The notes under the pieces were generated by a model. The model worked only from the letters and a program-made list of their open reading frames with translations. It was not told the origin of the DNA and did no database searches. Positions 12,470 to 23,891 of a stretch of DNA of 64,000 nucleotides are shown piece after piece. Position 1 is the stretch's first letter, and each line of letters begins with the position of its first letter. The DNA comes from Benincasa hispida. Lineage: Eukaryota; Streptophyta; Magnoliopsida; Cucurbitales; Cucurbitaceae. The stretch lies in NCBI RefSeq assembly GCF_009727055.1, contig NC_052359.1:21943740-22007739 (forward strand), read 5' to 3'. A program made the translations under genes and the position numbers.

Positions 12470-13228
12470 ATCATCTTTATATTATAATTTTTTAGGTCAA
12501 TCAGTAGCCGGTCTATCTATGTTAATGAACCCTTAGGTAGAACATTCAGTGGGAGGTACTTGGGGAATTTGATGCTTCATTTAAACCTTTCGTGTTTCTC
12601 TCTTATAGTCCACACCGTGAGATCTACCCTCGGCCTCGTGGCACCCTGGGAGTGTCCCCCTAAAGGATGGTGTTTGGGTAGGTCAAGATCAAGATGGACA
12701 GAGAGAATATTCATCGTAAGTGGGAGTAGAAAGTGCAACAACATATCCCACTCTTTCGTTAGGTTGAATAAAGTTTCTGCGCATCTCCTCGAGGCACCCT
12801 GGGAGTGTCCCCCTATAGGATGGCAGTTTTGGCCTTTCTTTATTTGATCTCCTGTAAGAGGATAAGGTTACTTAGTCTCTTGTCCTAATCCGCATCTTCC
12901 CTATGGTGGGCTTATTAGGGGGGACTCTAGCACCGAAAAGAGGGGTCACACTTACGCGGAATTGTTAAGGGTTAACAGTTCTAGACCAAATAAATGGTGG
13001 CTATTAGGTTTAGTTCCAAGAGTTGGTTCTGCCTGATGGTTAAGAATGTCTCATCCCAGTGAAGGGGCATCTAATCACCCCAGCGGTGACGTTTGTCCTG
13101 CCTCGCTGGGGCATCATTGCAAAATCGAATTCTTAATCACTTAGGGTACTTGGAAACTCTTTTGCTAAAACTAATTGGTTAAAATGTGGTTTAGCAAAGT
13201 CTTATAAAAGTTTGTTCATCTTTCAGCA
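12470..13228 (+). other. truncated leader of copia element B
   Basis: Matches the 3' part of the C and H leaders from about 12,490 on. It holds the duplicated block GGCACCCTGGGAGTGTCCCC at about 12,640 and 12,800, a GGGGGACTCTAGCACCGAAA block at about 12,918, and a possible stem-loop with arms CCCCAGCG (13078-13085) and CGCTGGGG (13104-13111). The 5' part and the primer site are missing: the leader abuts the TG end of a minus-strand LTR at 12,469. Confidence 0.65.
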
Positions 13229-14191
13229 ATGGTTTTAAAAATGGCTACAACCACAATTGCATTGTTAAGCATAAAAAAACTTACTGGTGACAACTTTTCG
13301 AGTTGGAAACATAGGATCACGATGATACTCATCATTGAGGATTTGATATTTGCCCTTACGGAGGCCTGTTCTCTTATTCCAGCTCCAAATGCCGCTCGAA
13401 ATGTTCGAGAGGCGTATGAGCGATGGACACGGGCAAACAAGAAGGCCCGAGCCTATATCTTGGCCAGTCTTAATGACGTGTTGGCCAAAAAGCATGAGTC
13501 CATGGTCTTAGCGTGTGAGATCATGGAGTCCCTGCGTGGGATGTTCGGAGAACTGTCTAGATAGCTCAAGCACGAGGTTCTAAAATACATCTTCAACTCC
13601 AAAATGGAAGAAGGCACCTCTGTTCATGAACATGTGCTTAACATGATGGTCCATTTTAACGTGGCAGAGATGAATGGGTCTAAAATCGATGAGGTTAGTC
13701 AGGTTAGCATAATCCTGCATTCATTGCTGGAGAGGTTCCTCCACTTTCTTAGCAATGCGATTCTTAACTAAGTGGAATATACCCTTACAACTCTCCTCAC
13801 TGAGTTGCAGACATATCAATCTTTACTGAAAATTAAGGAGAGGAAAAGGGGTGAGGCAAATGTTACCTTGTCTTCTAGAACGTTCCATCGAGGTTCGACC
13901 TCAGTGGCGAAGTCTGCACCTTCTACTTCTAACTCTGGAAAGGGGAAGAAGAAGAAGGGTGGTAAGGGGAAAGAGAGAGCGCCTGCTAACCCGCTACCTG
14001 TCTCCCAAAAGAGGCGTCCGCCACTGATTGAAAAAGAAAAATAACACTACAACCAGGACAGACATTGGAAGAGAAATTGTCCTCGTTATCTGAAGCAAAG
14101 GAAGGTTGCCAAGGCTAAGGTTGTGTCAGACAAAGGTAAATATGATTTACTTGTGCTACAAACTTGTTTAGTGGAGAATGATGATTCTGCC
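13229..14191 (+). pseudogene. Ty1/copia gag of element B
   Basis: Capsid/nucleocapsid gene starting M-V-L-K-M-A-T-T-T-I at 13229. One frame runs through with in-frame stops at 13562 (Q codon to TAG), 13768 and 14042. Visible blocks are GDNFSSWKHRI near the N terminus, YERWTRANKKARAYILASL, LAKKHESMVL and a Lys/Gly-rich linker. The nucleocapsid zinc knuckle is damaged: only HYNQDRHWKRNCP remains, with the first two Cys and one Gly lost. It ends KYDLLVLQTCLVENDDSA before a TGA at 14192 that replaces the Trp in front of the protease. Confidence 0.85.
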
Positions 14192-14560
14192 TGAATAATT
14201 GATTCGGGTGCCACTAATCACGTTTGTTCTTCTTTTCAGGGGATTAGATCCTGGCGACAGCTGGAGGTTGGTGAGATGACGATGCAAGTAGGTACTAGGC
14301 ACTTCATCAGCTGTGGCAGTGGGAGACATCCAGTTAACTTTACAGAATAGGTTTCTTGTATCCTAATTTAAAAAGTATCTGTTACAATGTAAATACACTC
14401 TTTCTTTTAATGTGGATAAAGTGTTTATTCATAAGGATGGTATTGATATTTGTACAGCTAAACTGGAAAATAACTTATATATGGTAAGACCTTTAGCTGT
14501 TAATGATAGTTCATCTAGTAGGTTGGTTCCACCTCAAGAGTTGAGAGAACCTCAACGCAG
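14192..14560 (+). pseudogene. element B protease and pre-integrase remnant with integrase deletion
   Basis: Retropepsin-like protease with the intact active-site block IIDSGATNHVC from about 14195, then a degraded stretch to about 14,400. A short pre-integrase segment (HKDGIDICTAKLENNLYMVR, 14427-14486) is followed at once by SSSRLVPPQELREPQRSGRV, which belongs just before reverse transcriptase. In element C these two points are about 1 kb apart and separated by the zinc-binding and catalytic integrase domains, so those are deleted here near 14,500. Confidence 0.75.
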
Positions 14561-16220
14561 TGGGAGGGTTGCAAACCTACCCATTCGCGATCTGGGTTTC
14601 ACGAAAATCCTAGCTATGGTAGCTGATGGCGACGTTGAGGATCCATTGTCTTATCAGAAGGCAATAGAGGATATAAATTAGGATGAATGGGCCAAAGCCA
14701 TGAATCTCGAGATGGAGTCGATGTACTTCAACTCAGTATGGGATCGTATAGATCAGCCTGATGGGGTAAGACCTATAGGTTGTAAATGGATCTACAAGCG
14801 AAAACGGGGTGTCAATGGTAAGGTGAAAACCTTCAAGGCTCGATTTGTGGTAAAGGGTTATACCTAGGTGGAGGGAGTCGACTATGAGGAGACTTTCTCG
14901 CCTGTTGCCATGTTGAAGTCGATCCACATCCTCCTGTCCATTGTTGCTTATTATAATTATGAGATTTGGCAAATGGAAGTCAATATGGCTTTTCTGAATG
15001 GCAATCATTAGGAGACCATTTACATGGTGCAGCCTGAGGGATTCATTGCCCAAGGTCAAAAGCAAAAAGTTTGCAAACTGAATCGGTCCATTTATAGGCT
15101 AAAACAAGCGTCTTGATCTTCGAATATTCAGTTTGATACTGCAATCAAATCGTATGGTTTTGACCAAAACATTGATGAACCTTGTGTTTACAAGAAGATC
15201 GTCAACAATTCAGTAGTTTTCTTAGTGTTGTATGTAGACGATATCCTACTCATTGGGAAAGATGTAGGTCTACTGACTGTAGTTAAGAACTGGCTAGCGA
15301 CCCAATTCCAAATGAAAGATTTGTGAGAGGCTTAGTTTGTTCTGGGTATACATATCTTTTAGGATCTTAAGAACAAAGTGTTAACACTGTCTCAGGCATC
15401 GTACATTGACAAGATATTGCTCAAGTACTTGATGCAAGACTCCAAAAGGGGTCTACTGCCATTCAGGCATAGAGTCACTTTGTCTAAGGACATGTGTTCT
15501 AAGACGCCTCAAGAGGTTGAGGAGATGAGCTGGATCCCATATGCATCTGTCATTGGTAGTTTGATGTATGCGATGCTCTGTACTAGACTAGACATCTGCT
15601 ATGCTGTGGGAATAGTCAATAGGTATCAGTTTAACCCAGGCCAGGGTCACTGGACCGCAGTTAAGAATATCCTCAAGTATCTTTGGAGAACGAGGGACTA
15701 CATGTTCGTGTATGGGTCTAGGGATTTGATCCTTACTGAATACTCGAATTCTGACTTTCAGACTAATAGGGACTCTCGCAAGTCCACTTCAGGGTCAGTT
15801 TCTACTCTTTACGAAGGAGTTGTAGTATGGCGAAGCACTAAGTAGGGGTGCATTGTCAACTCCACGATGGAGGCCGAGTACGTAGCAGCTTGTGAAGCTG
15901 CTAAGGAGGTCGTCTGGCTCAGGAAGTTTTTGATAGAGTTGAAAGTTGTTTCAGATATGTTTAGGCCCATTACCTTCTATTATGACAATAGTGGTGCTAT
16001 GGCGAACTCCAAGGATCCCAGAAGTCACAGGCGCAATAAACACATAGAGCGGAAGTATCATCTGATCTGTGAGATAGTGCATCGAGGGGATGTGATCGTC
16101 ACAAAGATCGCTTCAGAGCACAACATTACTAACCTGTTTATTAAGGCTCTCACGGCTATAGTGTTTTAGGGTCACCATCAGAGCATGGGTCTACGGGACC
16201 ACCCGCGACTGGACTAGGGC
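14561..16220 (+). pseudogene. element B reverse transcriptase and RNase H
   Basis: Ty1/copia polymerase domain. Visible in order: KPIGCKWIYKRK-type block as RPIGCKWIYKRKRG, VEGVDYEETFSPVA, the catalytic LVLYVDDILLIG (both Asp kept) at about 15,225, SLMYAMLCTRLDICYAVG, and the RNase H blocks STMEAEYVAACEAAKEVVWL and YDNSGA. There are several stops, for example at 14680, 14865, 15009, 15115 and 15843, and at 16167 near the usual end. It closes with HQSMGLRDHP near 16,200. Of the copia copies here this polymerase keeps most of its catalytic residues, but it is not translatable. Confidence 0.85.
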
Positions 16221-16302
16221 AAATGGAAAATTTCTTGTACTGGGCCTTAGTGCCTTAGTTTATTCTTTTGTACTTTGTAAACACATTTTATACGAAAGTC
16301 AA

Positions 16303-16946
16303 AGATCGTGTCTTGTAGTTTGTAAACACATTTTGTACGAACGCTTGTGATGTTATAATATATGATATTTTCTTCACTATTTGACTTTGCACATTGGATG
16401 TTTTATTTGCTTTACCACAAACCAGTAAACTAAAATCCCAAGGTATCATTATGTAACTTAAGCATGTATGTGGTGACATACAAGTGGATCATATCTTAAG
16501 CGATAACCAAAATAGTCTGTAGTATATGGATATAGGAGGGAAACCTTATCTTGGTAACGCTATGGATGTGGCTCACTTTGTGGAACAAGTTACAAGTGTT
16601 GTGACTTGCTACAGATGGTCTGATCTTGATCATTCATGTGGGAATGTGCGAGCGGAGGCGTCCTGTACAAAGAGTTTGTATAAGACCTGATCACGAAGTG
16701 TTAACATCTCGTTATATAACACCATTCATGACAGAGACTTCACTTCACTATGATGACCATAGGTAACATGACCTCAATCCTTAGTGAGTTGGGAACTCTT
16801 GCTATTGAGGGCAGTCCTTTGATTTGCATGGGTGTGAGTGGTCAGGTCACCGACTCAATAAGCCTACCACTTTGGGGATTCATTAATTGGGGAATTGGGA
16901 ACATAGCTACACAAGACGAAATTCACTCCTTCCCTAATGTCTGGGT
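16303..16946 (+). mobile_element. 3' LTR of copia element B, start and end missing
   Basis: LTR sequence from the TCTTGTAGTTTGTA block to CACTCCTTCCCTAATG. The usual TGTTGGGATT start is missing. Instead TTTGTAAACACATTTT occurs twice (about 16,275 and 16,318), suggesting a deletion or slippage at the junction with the polypurine tract. At about 16,947 another LTR piece interrupts it. It is strikingly similar to the minus-strand LTR at 12,000-12,469. Confidence 0.7.
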
Positions 16947-17668
16947 TGAAGGGTTATATGTCCTAAAACCCGCAGTTTGTAAATCTAAACATATTCTATT
17001 TGAAATAAAGATGTTTTTAAGGTTTATTCAATAAATATATTATTGAATATGTAAATTACACTTGTAAAAACCTAAATCCAATAAACTAAGATCCATGGTT
17101 ATTATATGAATACTTGGACTTTATGTGGAGACATAAGAATGGATCAAGTTCAAGTAAATAACCAAAATGGTCTATAGTAGACGAATAAGGTTGGGTACCT
17201 TATTTTGGTAACACTATTAGATGCAACCCACTTTGTATTTAGTATAAATAATGTGATTCTAAATTTTTCATGTGGAGACATGCGAGTGGGTTTATTCACA
17301 TTAATTCTCCAAATTCGTTTTATGCAATAATTAAACATCTACAAAATTAAACATCATTTGTAGCACTTTACAATAATTGTAACATTTACAAAATGGGTTG
17401 TATTCGTAGTGTCACCAGGATAAGGTATCCAACCTTATCCATTTACTATAGACCATTTAGATTATCACTTAAACATGATCCATCTGTATGCACTACATAC
17501 ATGTTTAAGCTACAAAAGACAACCTTGAATGTTAATTTATTGGTTTTGTGAGTTAATGCTACTAAATGTCGAATAAAATATCTCATATTTGATTAAATAA
17601 ATAAAATTGTTTGTACATTATAATTACAAACTACAGGACCCACAAGATTTAAGGCATCAACCCCAACA
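16947..17668. repeat. two copia LTR pieces in inverted orientation
   Basis: A plus-strand piece starts about 16,947 (TGAAGGGTTATATGTCC) and ends near 17,330. A minus-strand piece starts TGTTGGGGTTGATGCC at 17668 and runs down to about 17,335. Each holds only the first part of an LTR, and they meet tail to tail, giving an imperfect palindrome of about 720 bases. The shared blocks include ATGGTCTATAGTA and ATAAGGTTGG.TACCTTAT. Confidence 0.7.
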
Positions 17669-17699
17669 TCAAATATATTCAAGATTTTCAAAGTATGTA

Positions 17700-17960
17700 A
17701 ACATTCATCCATGTTCTCTTCATATTTTGAATCATGACCATAGACAAGAAAAATCTTGGATAGTTGGAGAACTAAAGGAGTTGGTCGTCAATACAAGCCA
17801 CGTGAAATCATTGAAGATATGAGGCAAAACTATGGCATAAATATGAGTTAATAAAAAGCATGGTGTGCCAAAGAAATGACATAAGAATGAGTGTGGGGGT
17901 CGCTTGAAGAGTCATATAATTATTATGTTGGTATATCACGAAGTTGGAATATCATGATGG
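17700..17960 (+). pseudogene. MULE (MuDR-type) transposase fragment
   Basis: Reading the plus strand gives NHDHRQEKSWIVGELK, then after a one-base shift GVGRQYKPREIIEDM and RQNYGINMS, then KAWCAKEMT and GSLEESYNYY, with stops in between. This is the N-terminal region of MuDR-type transposases, just before the DDE domain, where a (R/K)P..I..D.R..YG...SY.KAW.AKE pattern is usual. Only about 80 codons remain, with no catalytic domain. It is unrelated in position to the full MULE at 40-49 kb. Confidence 0.7.
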
Positions 17961-19190
17961 TCACGTATGCGTTGCCCAAGAAGACGTTACATTATTTGGG
18001 GGACAACTTTGTATGTCATTGATATTTTATGCCCAGTTCACCAACTTGGTAATAGTGCATTCAACCTTCATCATCACCAATGCCCTGTTGCTACTCTAGC
18101 TACCACCACCGGTGGCCATCTCTGGCCACATCCGACCATCATTGTCGGTGACCTCCACCAACTTTGATTACCATTAGTTTACGTTATTAGTTCATAATAT
18201 CTTATAGTCTTCCTTAGCTTTATATTAATTTGACATTAAATTAAAAAAAAATAGCATATACCAAGCTAAACAAACGTGTATAAAAAACACTTTTGAGAAA
18301 GAGTTGTCAAATACATGAGTGTTTTTATTTTAAATAATTTTTATCAAAAGTGTTTAAATGAAAATGATTTTTTGAAAAATATTGTTCTCCAAGTTAATTT
18401 ATACAAAAGCTTGTATCATGACAAAAAGATAAGTATAAACTGGAGTTGAGGAGGTGGAAGGAAGTTGTCAAACATGTCTATTAGATAGAGAATTTGAATG
18501 TATGTTTAAGTCTTTTTTTTTTTTTTTTTGGTGTACGTAGACTTTGCCATTTGTTGGTCCATATCATATATAATTTTTGCCAAAGAAGATGGCCATTTGT
18601 TACATATTTATTGTGTCAACCATGTAACATGACCATTAATAGGATCATTACAGTACAATTACATTTTGAGGATATTCCACTTACAATATAAATATAAACT
18701 TAAGTATATTCTACTTATAATATAAATCCAAATTTGTTTTGTTCCAATGAATCTAATATAATTTTGTCCAACTTTACTAAAAATGTCACATGCACAAATT
18801 TTTAAAATGATTTCTTAAATTAATTATTCTTTTTTTAAATGCATGATCTAAAAACAAACCCCTAAATTCTATTTCCCGTAATTCCCAATAATACATGTGT
18901 ACTTAAAAATTATTATAATAAAACAAAATGCAATCCATTTATTAAAAAAAAAACATATAAAATTATTGAATAAAAAAGTTTCCAAACAAAAATAATCACC
19001 ATAAAAATAGATTATTTATGCAAGTAAAAACTACACCAGATATCACTGACATATGTATTCGACTCAACACCCAAAAAACATTGACAAATTCAAGATTTTA
19101 TATATGAGGGCATTATGTAATAAAAAAAACAATAGAACATGTAAAAAAGTAAATATTCATAGCTTCATAAATCAAGTAATTTAATACATA
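17961..19190. other. AT-rich spacer
   Basis: No coding sequence I can support. There is a small GC-rich patch at 18,060-18,165 with ACCACCACCGG and an 18-base T run near 18,512. Inverted-looking CACTTTTGA / TCAAAAGTG boxes at 18,290-18,350 could be a degraded short inverted-repeat element. Confidence 0.5.
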
Positions 19191-19194
19191 TTAC

Positions 19195-20040
19195 AATTGT
19201 CCTCAATGAGTTTTCATGTTTTGAAATCGATCCATGATAACTTTATTATCTAACTATCCAATAAATCTTTCTCAATATATGTCATAAGACAATCATTCAT
19301 CCATTGATCTCCCATCTGATTACGCAATCAAGTCTTCACAATATTCATAGCAGAAAATGTTCTCTCTTGCAAGAGGTAAAATCAACTCCAAGTTGAGCAA
19401 CCGATAAACTAGATAGACCTTATCTTTGTTCTTGTGACCATTTTTACTACAAGATCACATATACTTTTTAGTTCAACAAACTCGAAATACATCATATCAA
19501 TAATATAATTTTGAAGTTGATCCTCAAGCATAGAGAGATCAATATAGCTGTGAAGTCTCTTAGATAAAATTGATCAAGTCGAATAAGTGTTCATCTATTA
19601 AAAGCAGCAAATGAATTAATCGGATTCAAACATGCCACACAAAGAAACAATTTAGTACTTGTTTCAGTAAAACAATTATTCAACTCTTAAGTGGCAAATC
19701 AATGATAACATAGAAAACTTCAACACGATGTATAATGATGCAAATTTGTAATTGGATGAGATTTTTGGCTTTGTTGTCCTCGAATCAGAAAGATGTCATC
19801 CATTTTAAGAACTTCAATATCATGACTATTGTAGAAATTAGAAACCACTTCCAACAATGACTCCCAAGTCCCAAATATACTCTCACTAATTGCAATGTTT
19901 CTTACAAAATCTAACTAAATTTATTGCATTTGCAATATAGCGATCTTTTCTTTCTAATGCTTGAGACAAGTCATTTGTGATTCTCAAGATAATTTTCATG
20001 AAATGTATATTGAAAACAAAATCAAATGACAATATTGAAT
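19195..20040 (-). pseudogene. ZMYM1-like (TTF-type, hAT superfamily) transposase remnant
   Basis: Minus-strand pieces in register with frameshifts: KIILRITNDLSQALERKD, ESIFGTWESLLEVVSNFY and HDIEVLKMDDIFLIRG (about 20,020-19,780), ELNNCFTETSTKLFLCVACL and NPINSFAAFN (about 19,690-19,600), LVYRLLNLELILPLA, ERTFSAMNIVKT, LRNQMGDQWMNDCLMTYIEK and IMDRFQNMKTH (about 19,430-19,200). The order and the ER.FSAM..VK...R..M block are those of the C-terminal hAT dimerisation region in plant 'zinc finger MYM-type protein 1-like' genes. The N-terminal TTF zinc finger is not visible. At least four frameshifts and several stops make it a pseudogene. Confidence 0.8.
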
Positions 20041-20515
20041 ATATTAGAATTTTCACTTCCTACTTCTGTTATGAAGTTGACGAAAAAATTATCTTGTAGG
20101 TTTAACTTTGAAATTAATAAAGTAAATATATACATTAGTAATGTAAATCTAAAAATTAAGTAGATAAAAAAGTGAGCATAACTTTTCCAACAAAATGTTG
20201 TTGAGAGTGAAATTTTCTCTAAATTTTGAAGAAAAAGAACAACAAAAACTGCATTGCTTACTATGGCTTAGCAATTAGTTTAGATAGTAACTTTTTTGTT
20301 TGAAGACCTACTTTCCTTTTCCATGAGTGAGTAGCAATACACATAAGATGAAATGTATAAAGGTGATCAACAAACTCCAACAAAAATCACTTTCAAAGTG
20401 AAAGATAGGACTCAAACCATGACATCTTGTACAAGGAGTGCCTCTTGCTAGTTGTCACTACTCTACCAATAGATTTTGGCAAATACATTGAACTTTTATA
20501 TATATATGTATTATT
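20041..20515. other. spacer with no recognised feature
   Basis: AT-rich sequence between the ZMYM1-like remnant and a copia LTR. It could include unrecognisable upstream parts of the pseudogene. A short TATATATATG run lies at 20,500, and no other feature is supported. Confidence 0.4.
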
Positions 20516-22042
20516 TGTTGGGATTGATGCCCTAAATCTCGTGGTCTTGTAGTTTGTAGATTATATTTATACAAATATATTATTTATTTAATAAAATAAG
20601 TTGTATTTTATTTGACATGTAGTTGCATTTACCTAAAAACTAATAAACTAAGATCCAAGGTTATCCGATGTAACTTAAATATGTATGTGGAGGCATACAG
20701 GTGGATCATATTTAAATGATAACCTGAACGGTTTGTAGTAGATGTGTAAAGTTGGGTACCTTATCCTGGTGACACTACGGATACAACCCGTTTTACAGTT
20801 GTTACCATTGTTGTAAAGTGCTACAAATGATCTGATCTTGATCATTCATGTAGAGACATGTGAGCAGGAGTATCCTATATAAAGAGTTTATATAAGACCA
20901 GACTAGGAAATGAATAATCTCTCTTTATAACACCGTTGCTAGAAGAGACTTACATTTCACTAGGATAACCATAGGTTATTTAACCTTAACCTTGAGTGAG
21001 TTGTGAACTCCTACCTATGAGGCTAGTCCTTTGATTTGTATGGGTGAGAGTGGCCAGATTCGCAAACTTAATAAGCATACCATTTTGGGGATTCGCCTGA
21101 TTGGGGAACTGGGAACACAGCTACACAAGAAGGAATTCACTCCTTCCCTATTGTTCGGATAAGTAGATAAATTGCTCCCTTAAGGGCTGATTCCAGGGGT
21201 TGAACAATATGGCGCTACACCCTCTTCTGGCCTGAGAGGGATTCGGTTATAGTTGGACTATAACTAATTGTTCATTAGAGGGACCGGTAGTACTTAAGAA
21301 GTTAAATGTAACTATAGTAGTAAAACGATAATTTTGACCTAGTAATACTTACGAGTAATTTGTGAAGGGTCAACGCACTATTGATTGGTATATCCAATAG
21401 ATATAGAAATATATCTATAGTGTAAAGTGTGCAATTGCCGGTCTTTAGTGGAGTGTCCGACAGTTAATGAAGGTTGATCAATTTAATTAAAGAGTTTAAT
21501 TAATTCATCAAGTATCATTGGAGCTTTAATCTATAGGTCCATAAGGTCTCCTTGTTAGTTCAATAAGGATTAATGGGAATAAAATTAATTTTGGATTAAT
21601 TTGAACTGTTCAAATTAATTAAAGGGAATTAATTATATGATATATAATTAACATAATGTATATGATACATTATAATATATAGTTTTAAGAAAGAAACATA
21701 TATATGAATATCATTCAAATTATATGAATATAATTCATATAAAAACTGTAGATTAAAATTAATATGAATATGATTCGTATTTAGACTACAAGTTATATGA
21801 GAGAGTAATAAACTAAAGGTACTATTATATGTGATATAATATAAACTATAAGTTATATGTTATATATGATATATCATATAGTTTACTATTTATATATATG
21901 TTAAGTTAGTCAATATATATATTATTATTAATAAATTAAAATTCAAAATTTTGAATTTTGAAAAAATAAAAAGGGGAGAGAGTTATTTTTAATAACTCCC
22001 TAAACCCTCACTCTCATATACATGAAACATGGATTGTGTAGA
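20516..22042 (+). mobile_element. copia LTR, 3'-truncated by gypsy element I1
   Basis: Starts TGTTGGGATTGATGCCCTAA, the clearest form of the family start in this window, and keeps the full block order up to an AT-rich stretch and GGGGAGAGAGTTATT near 21,975. It stops at 22,042, where the gypsy LTR TGTAACAACCC begins, so I1 inserted into it or recombined with it. No internal region is attached. Confidence 0.8.
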
Positions 22043-23666
22043 TGTAACAACCCAAATTTTTTTTAGGGAAATTTTATTTTAATTTTCTTGAATTATACTG
22101 TAAAGTTGAGATAAAATTGAGTACGTATTTAAATAATTCAGTTTAAAATTAGTATGATAAGAAACTTGGTGTTGCTCTAAATTAATTGAAGGATTTTGAA
22201 TGATTGAATTTTATTTGGATTTAATTCAATTGATTGATCTTTATTTGGAATTGAATAGTTGGATTAACATAATTTTAATTGGAATAAAAGGTTGAGATTT
22301 GATTTTTGGAATTTAAATTGGAGGCATCGTGTCTATACGTGAAGCCACTGGTGTTAGTCGTTCTTCACTACCCAGCCAGCCGTCTGCCACGAAGCGCACT
22401 GCCCATCCATGTGTCCCTATTGTTAGTGTTTGTGGCAGATCTCGTTTGGACAGTCCTGGATTTGTGCGAGCAACCCTTTATTCGTGCGTTTGTTTAGGTA
22501 AGGATTTGGAAGTTTTGGGTGAGTTTATTAGGTTTTCTTCAAGATCTTGGTTATCTTTTGCAATTTTGGTATAATGGTTGGTTCAATTTTAAATTTAGGA
22601 GATTGAAGTTGAGGTTTTGAGATGCTTTAGCAGGTTGTCTAGCACTACTAAGGGTGATTTTGATAAGATTTGGGTAAGTTAATTGGATATTTTTTAAAAA
22701 TTAATTATGGTTTTTGAGATTAGGCCTTAATATTGGAATTTAAAATTGGTTAATGTTTAGGGATTAGTTCAAGAATTTTACTCAAGATAAAGAGGGCTTT
22801 GGATTTCTATCTTGCTTAGGTTTAAATCTATGGTAAGTGATTTCCTACTGGTTCGTCCTCGAACCCCAAGGTGATGTTAAAACTACGAATACAGTGAAAA
22901 CATGTTTCCATTATGATGGAATGTTCTGCCATGATTGACTGATGGATGGCTGTTGAGAATGATTTGAAAACTCATGAGTTATGGTACTATGATTGTTATA
23001 ATATGTTATGGCTTGATATGAATTTGGATGTTGTATGTTGCATGATAGGTTGATGGTGACTGTTAACACTTCTATTGGACTATGTACATCCCCTATGTAT
23101 GTTTCAGCATCCTTATGAGATTGCCACCTATTCTTTTGATTTTGGTGACTCTTCAAACTCACTTCCTAAGAAAGAGTGCCTTCAGGTTCACCCCTATGCC
23201 TATGTTTGGAATGTACACATTTTTCTTGATGGGAAGGCTAATATGTACACCTAGTAGGCCCAGTAGTGGGTCATTTACTGGGTATATTTATACTCACCCT
23301 TTCTCTATTTTTTTTTTTTTTTTATGTAAAGGAAATTACAAAATGGCGAATGGCAAGAAGAATCCATGACTGAGCCTTGGGACTTGACAGCGCTTTCGCA
23401 TATGTTTTTCTTATGTTTTCAAGTTTTATCTTAGTAGTCACATTTCTAAACTCTTTGAATTTTTCATTCAGTTATTAATTTATTTTAAAATTAAAATTAT
23501 GGGAAACCAAACAGTGAATCTATGCTCTTTGAGATTTTATATTAGAAATTTATTTTATGAAATTCTTTTGGATTTAGCAAAATTTTGTAAAAAAAAATCA
23601 TTTTGGAGATTTATGCATGTATGTAGTAACAATCCTATACCCATCCTAGAAAGTCAGATCATTACA
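22043..23666 (+). mobile_element. 5' LTR of gypsy element I1
   Basis: Starts TGTAACAACCCAAATT and ends CAGATCATTACA just before a primer site. It is 1,624 bases long. Compared with the second copy at 26,166-28,085 it lacks about 400 bases (the section at about 26,430-26,840 of copy 2). The CCTTTCTCTATTT-T15 run at 23,300 is a slippage site. Open frames at 22,306-22,574 and 23,082-23,369 are LTR sequence and not genes. Confidence 0.8.
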
Positions 23667-23668
23667 AT

Positions 23669-23681
23669 TGGTATCGGAGCC
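23669..23681 (+). other. primer-binding site of gypsy element I1
   Basis: TGGTATCGGAGCC, complementary to the 3' end of initiator-Met tRNA with one change (usual TGGTATCAGAGCC), two bases after the LTR end. Confidence 0.8.
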
Positions 23682-23891
23682 TAAGTTTTTAGGTTCTATA
23701 GACTGACTTATTATGTAAGTCTAGAGTGTCCCATTGGCCATTAATGGATTCTTCGTCATTGCCTGGTATGTCCTTTTGAAAAAAAAACAAACCCCTAGAG
23801 TATTATGCATAAGCTTATGTTGGGTTTATAATTGGCATGTTTTTCTTGATAAGGAATTTGTTAAAAACTAGTTGCGTATGATTGTTAGGAA

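Noticed and set aside
12273..12536. 87-codon plus-strand frame, also found inverted at 16,288-16,479
   Set aside because: Both lie in matching LTR sequence; the shared peptide only reflects the inverted LTR copies.
13078..13111. CCCCAGCG / CGCTGGGG stem-loop as a terminator or conserved leader structure
   Set aside because: The pairing is not kept at the same place in the H and C leaders, so it may be chance; kept only as a note under the B leader.
23082..23369. 95-codon plus-strand frame with hydrophobic stretches
   Set aside because: It lies inside the I1 LTR, and the second LTR copy does not keep the frame.
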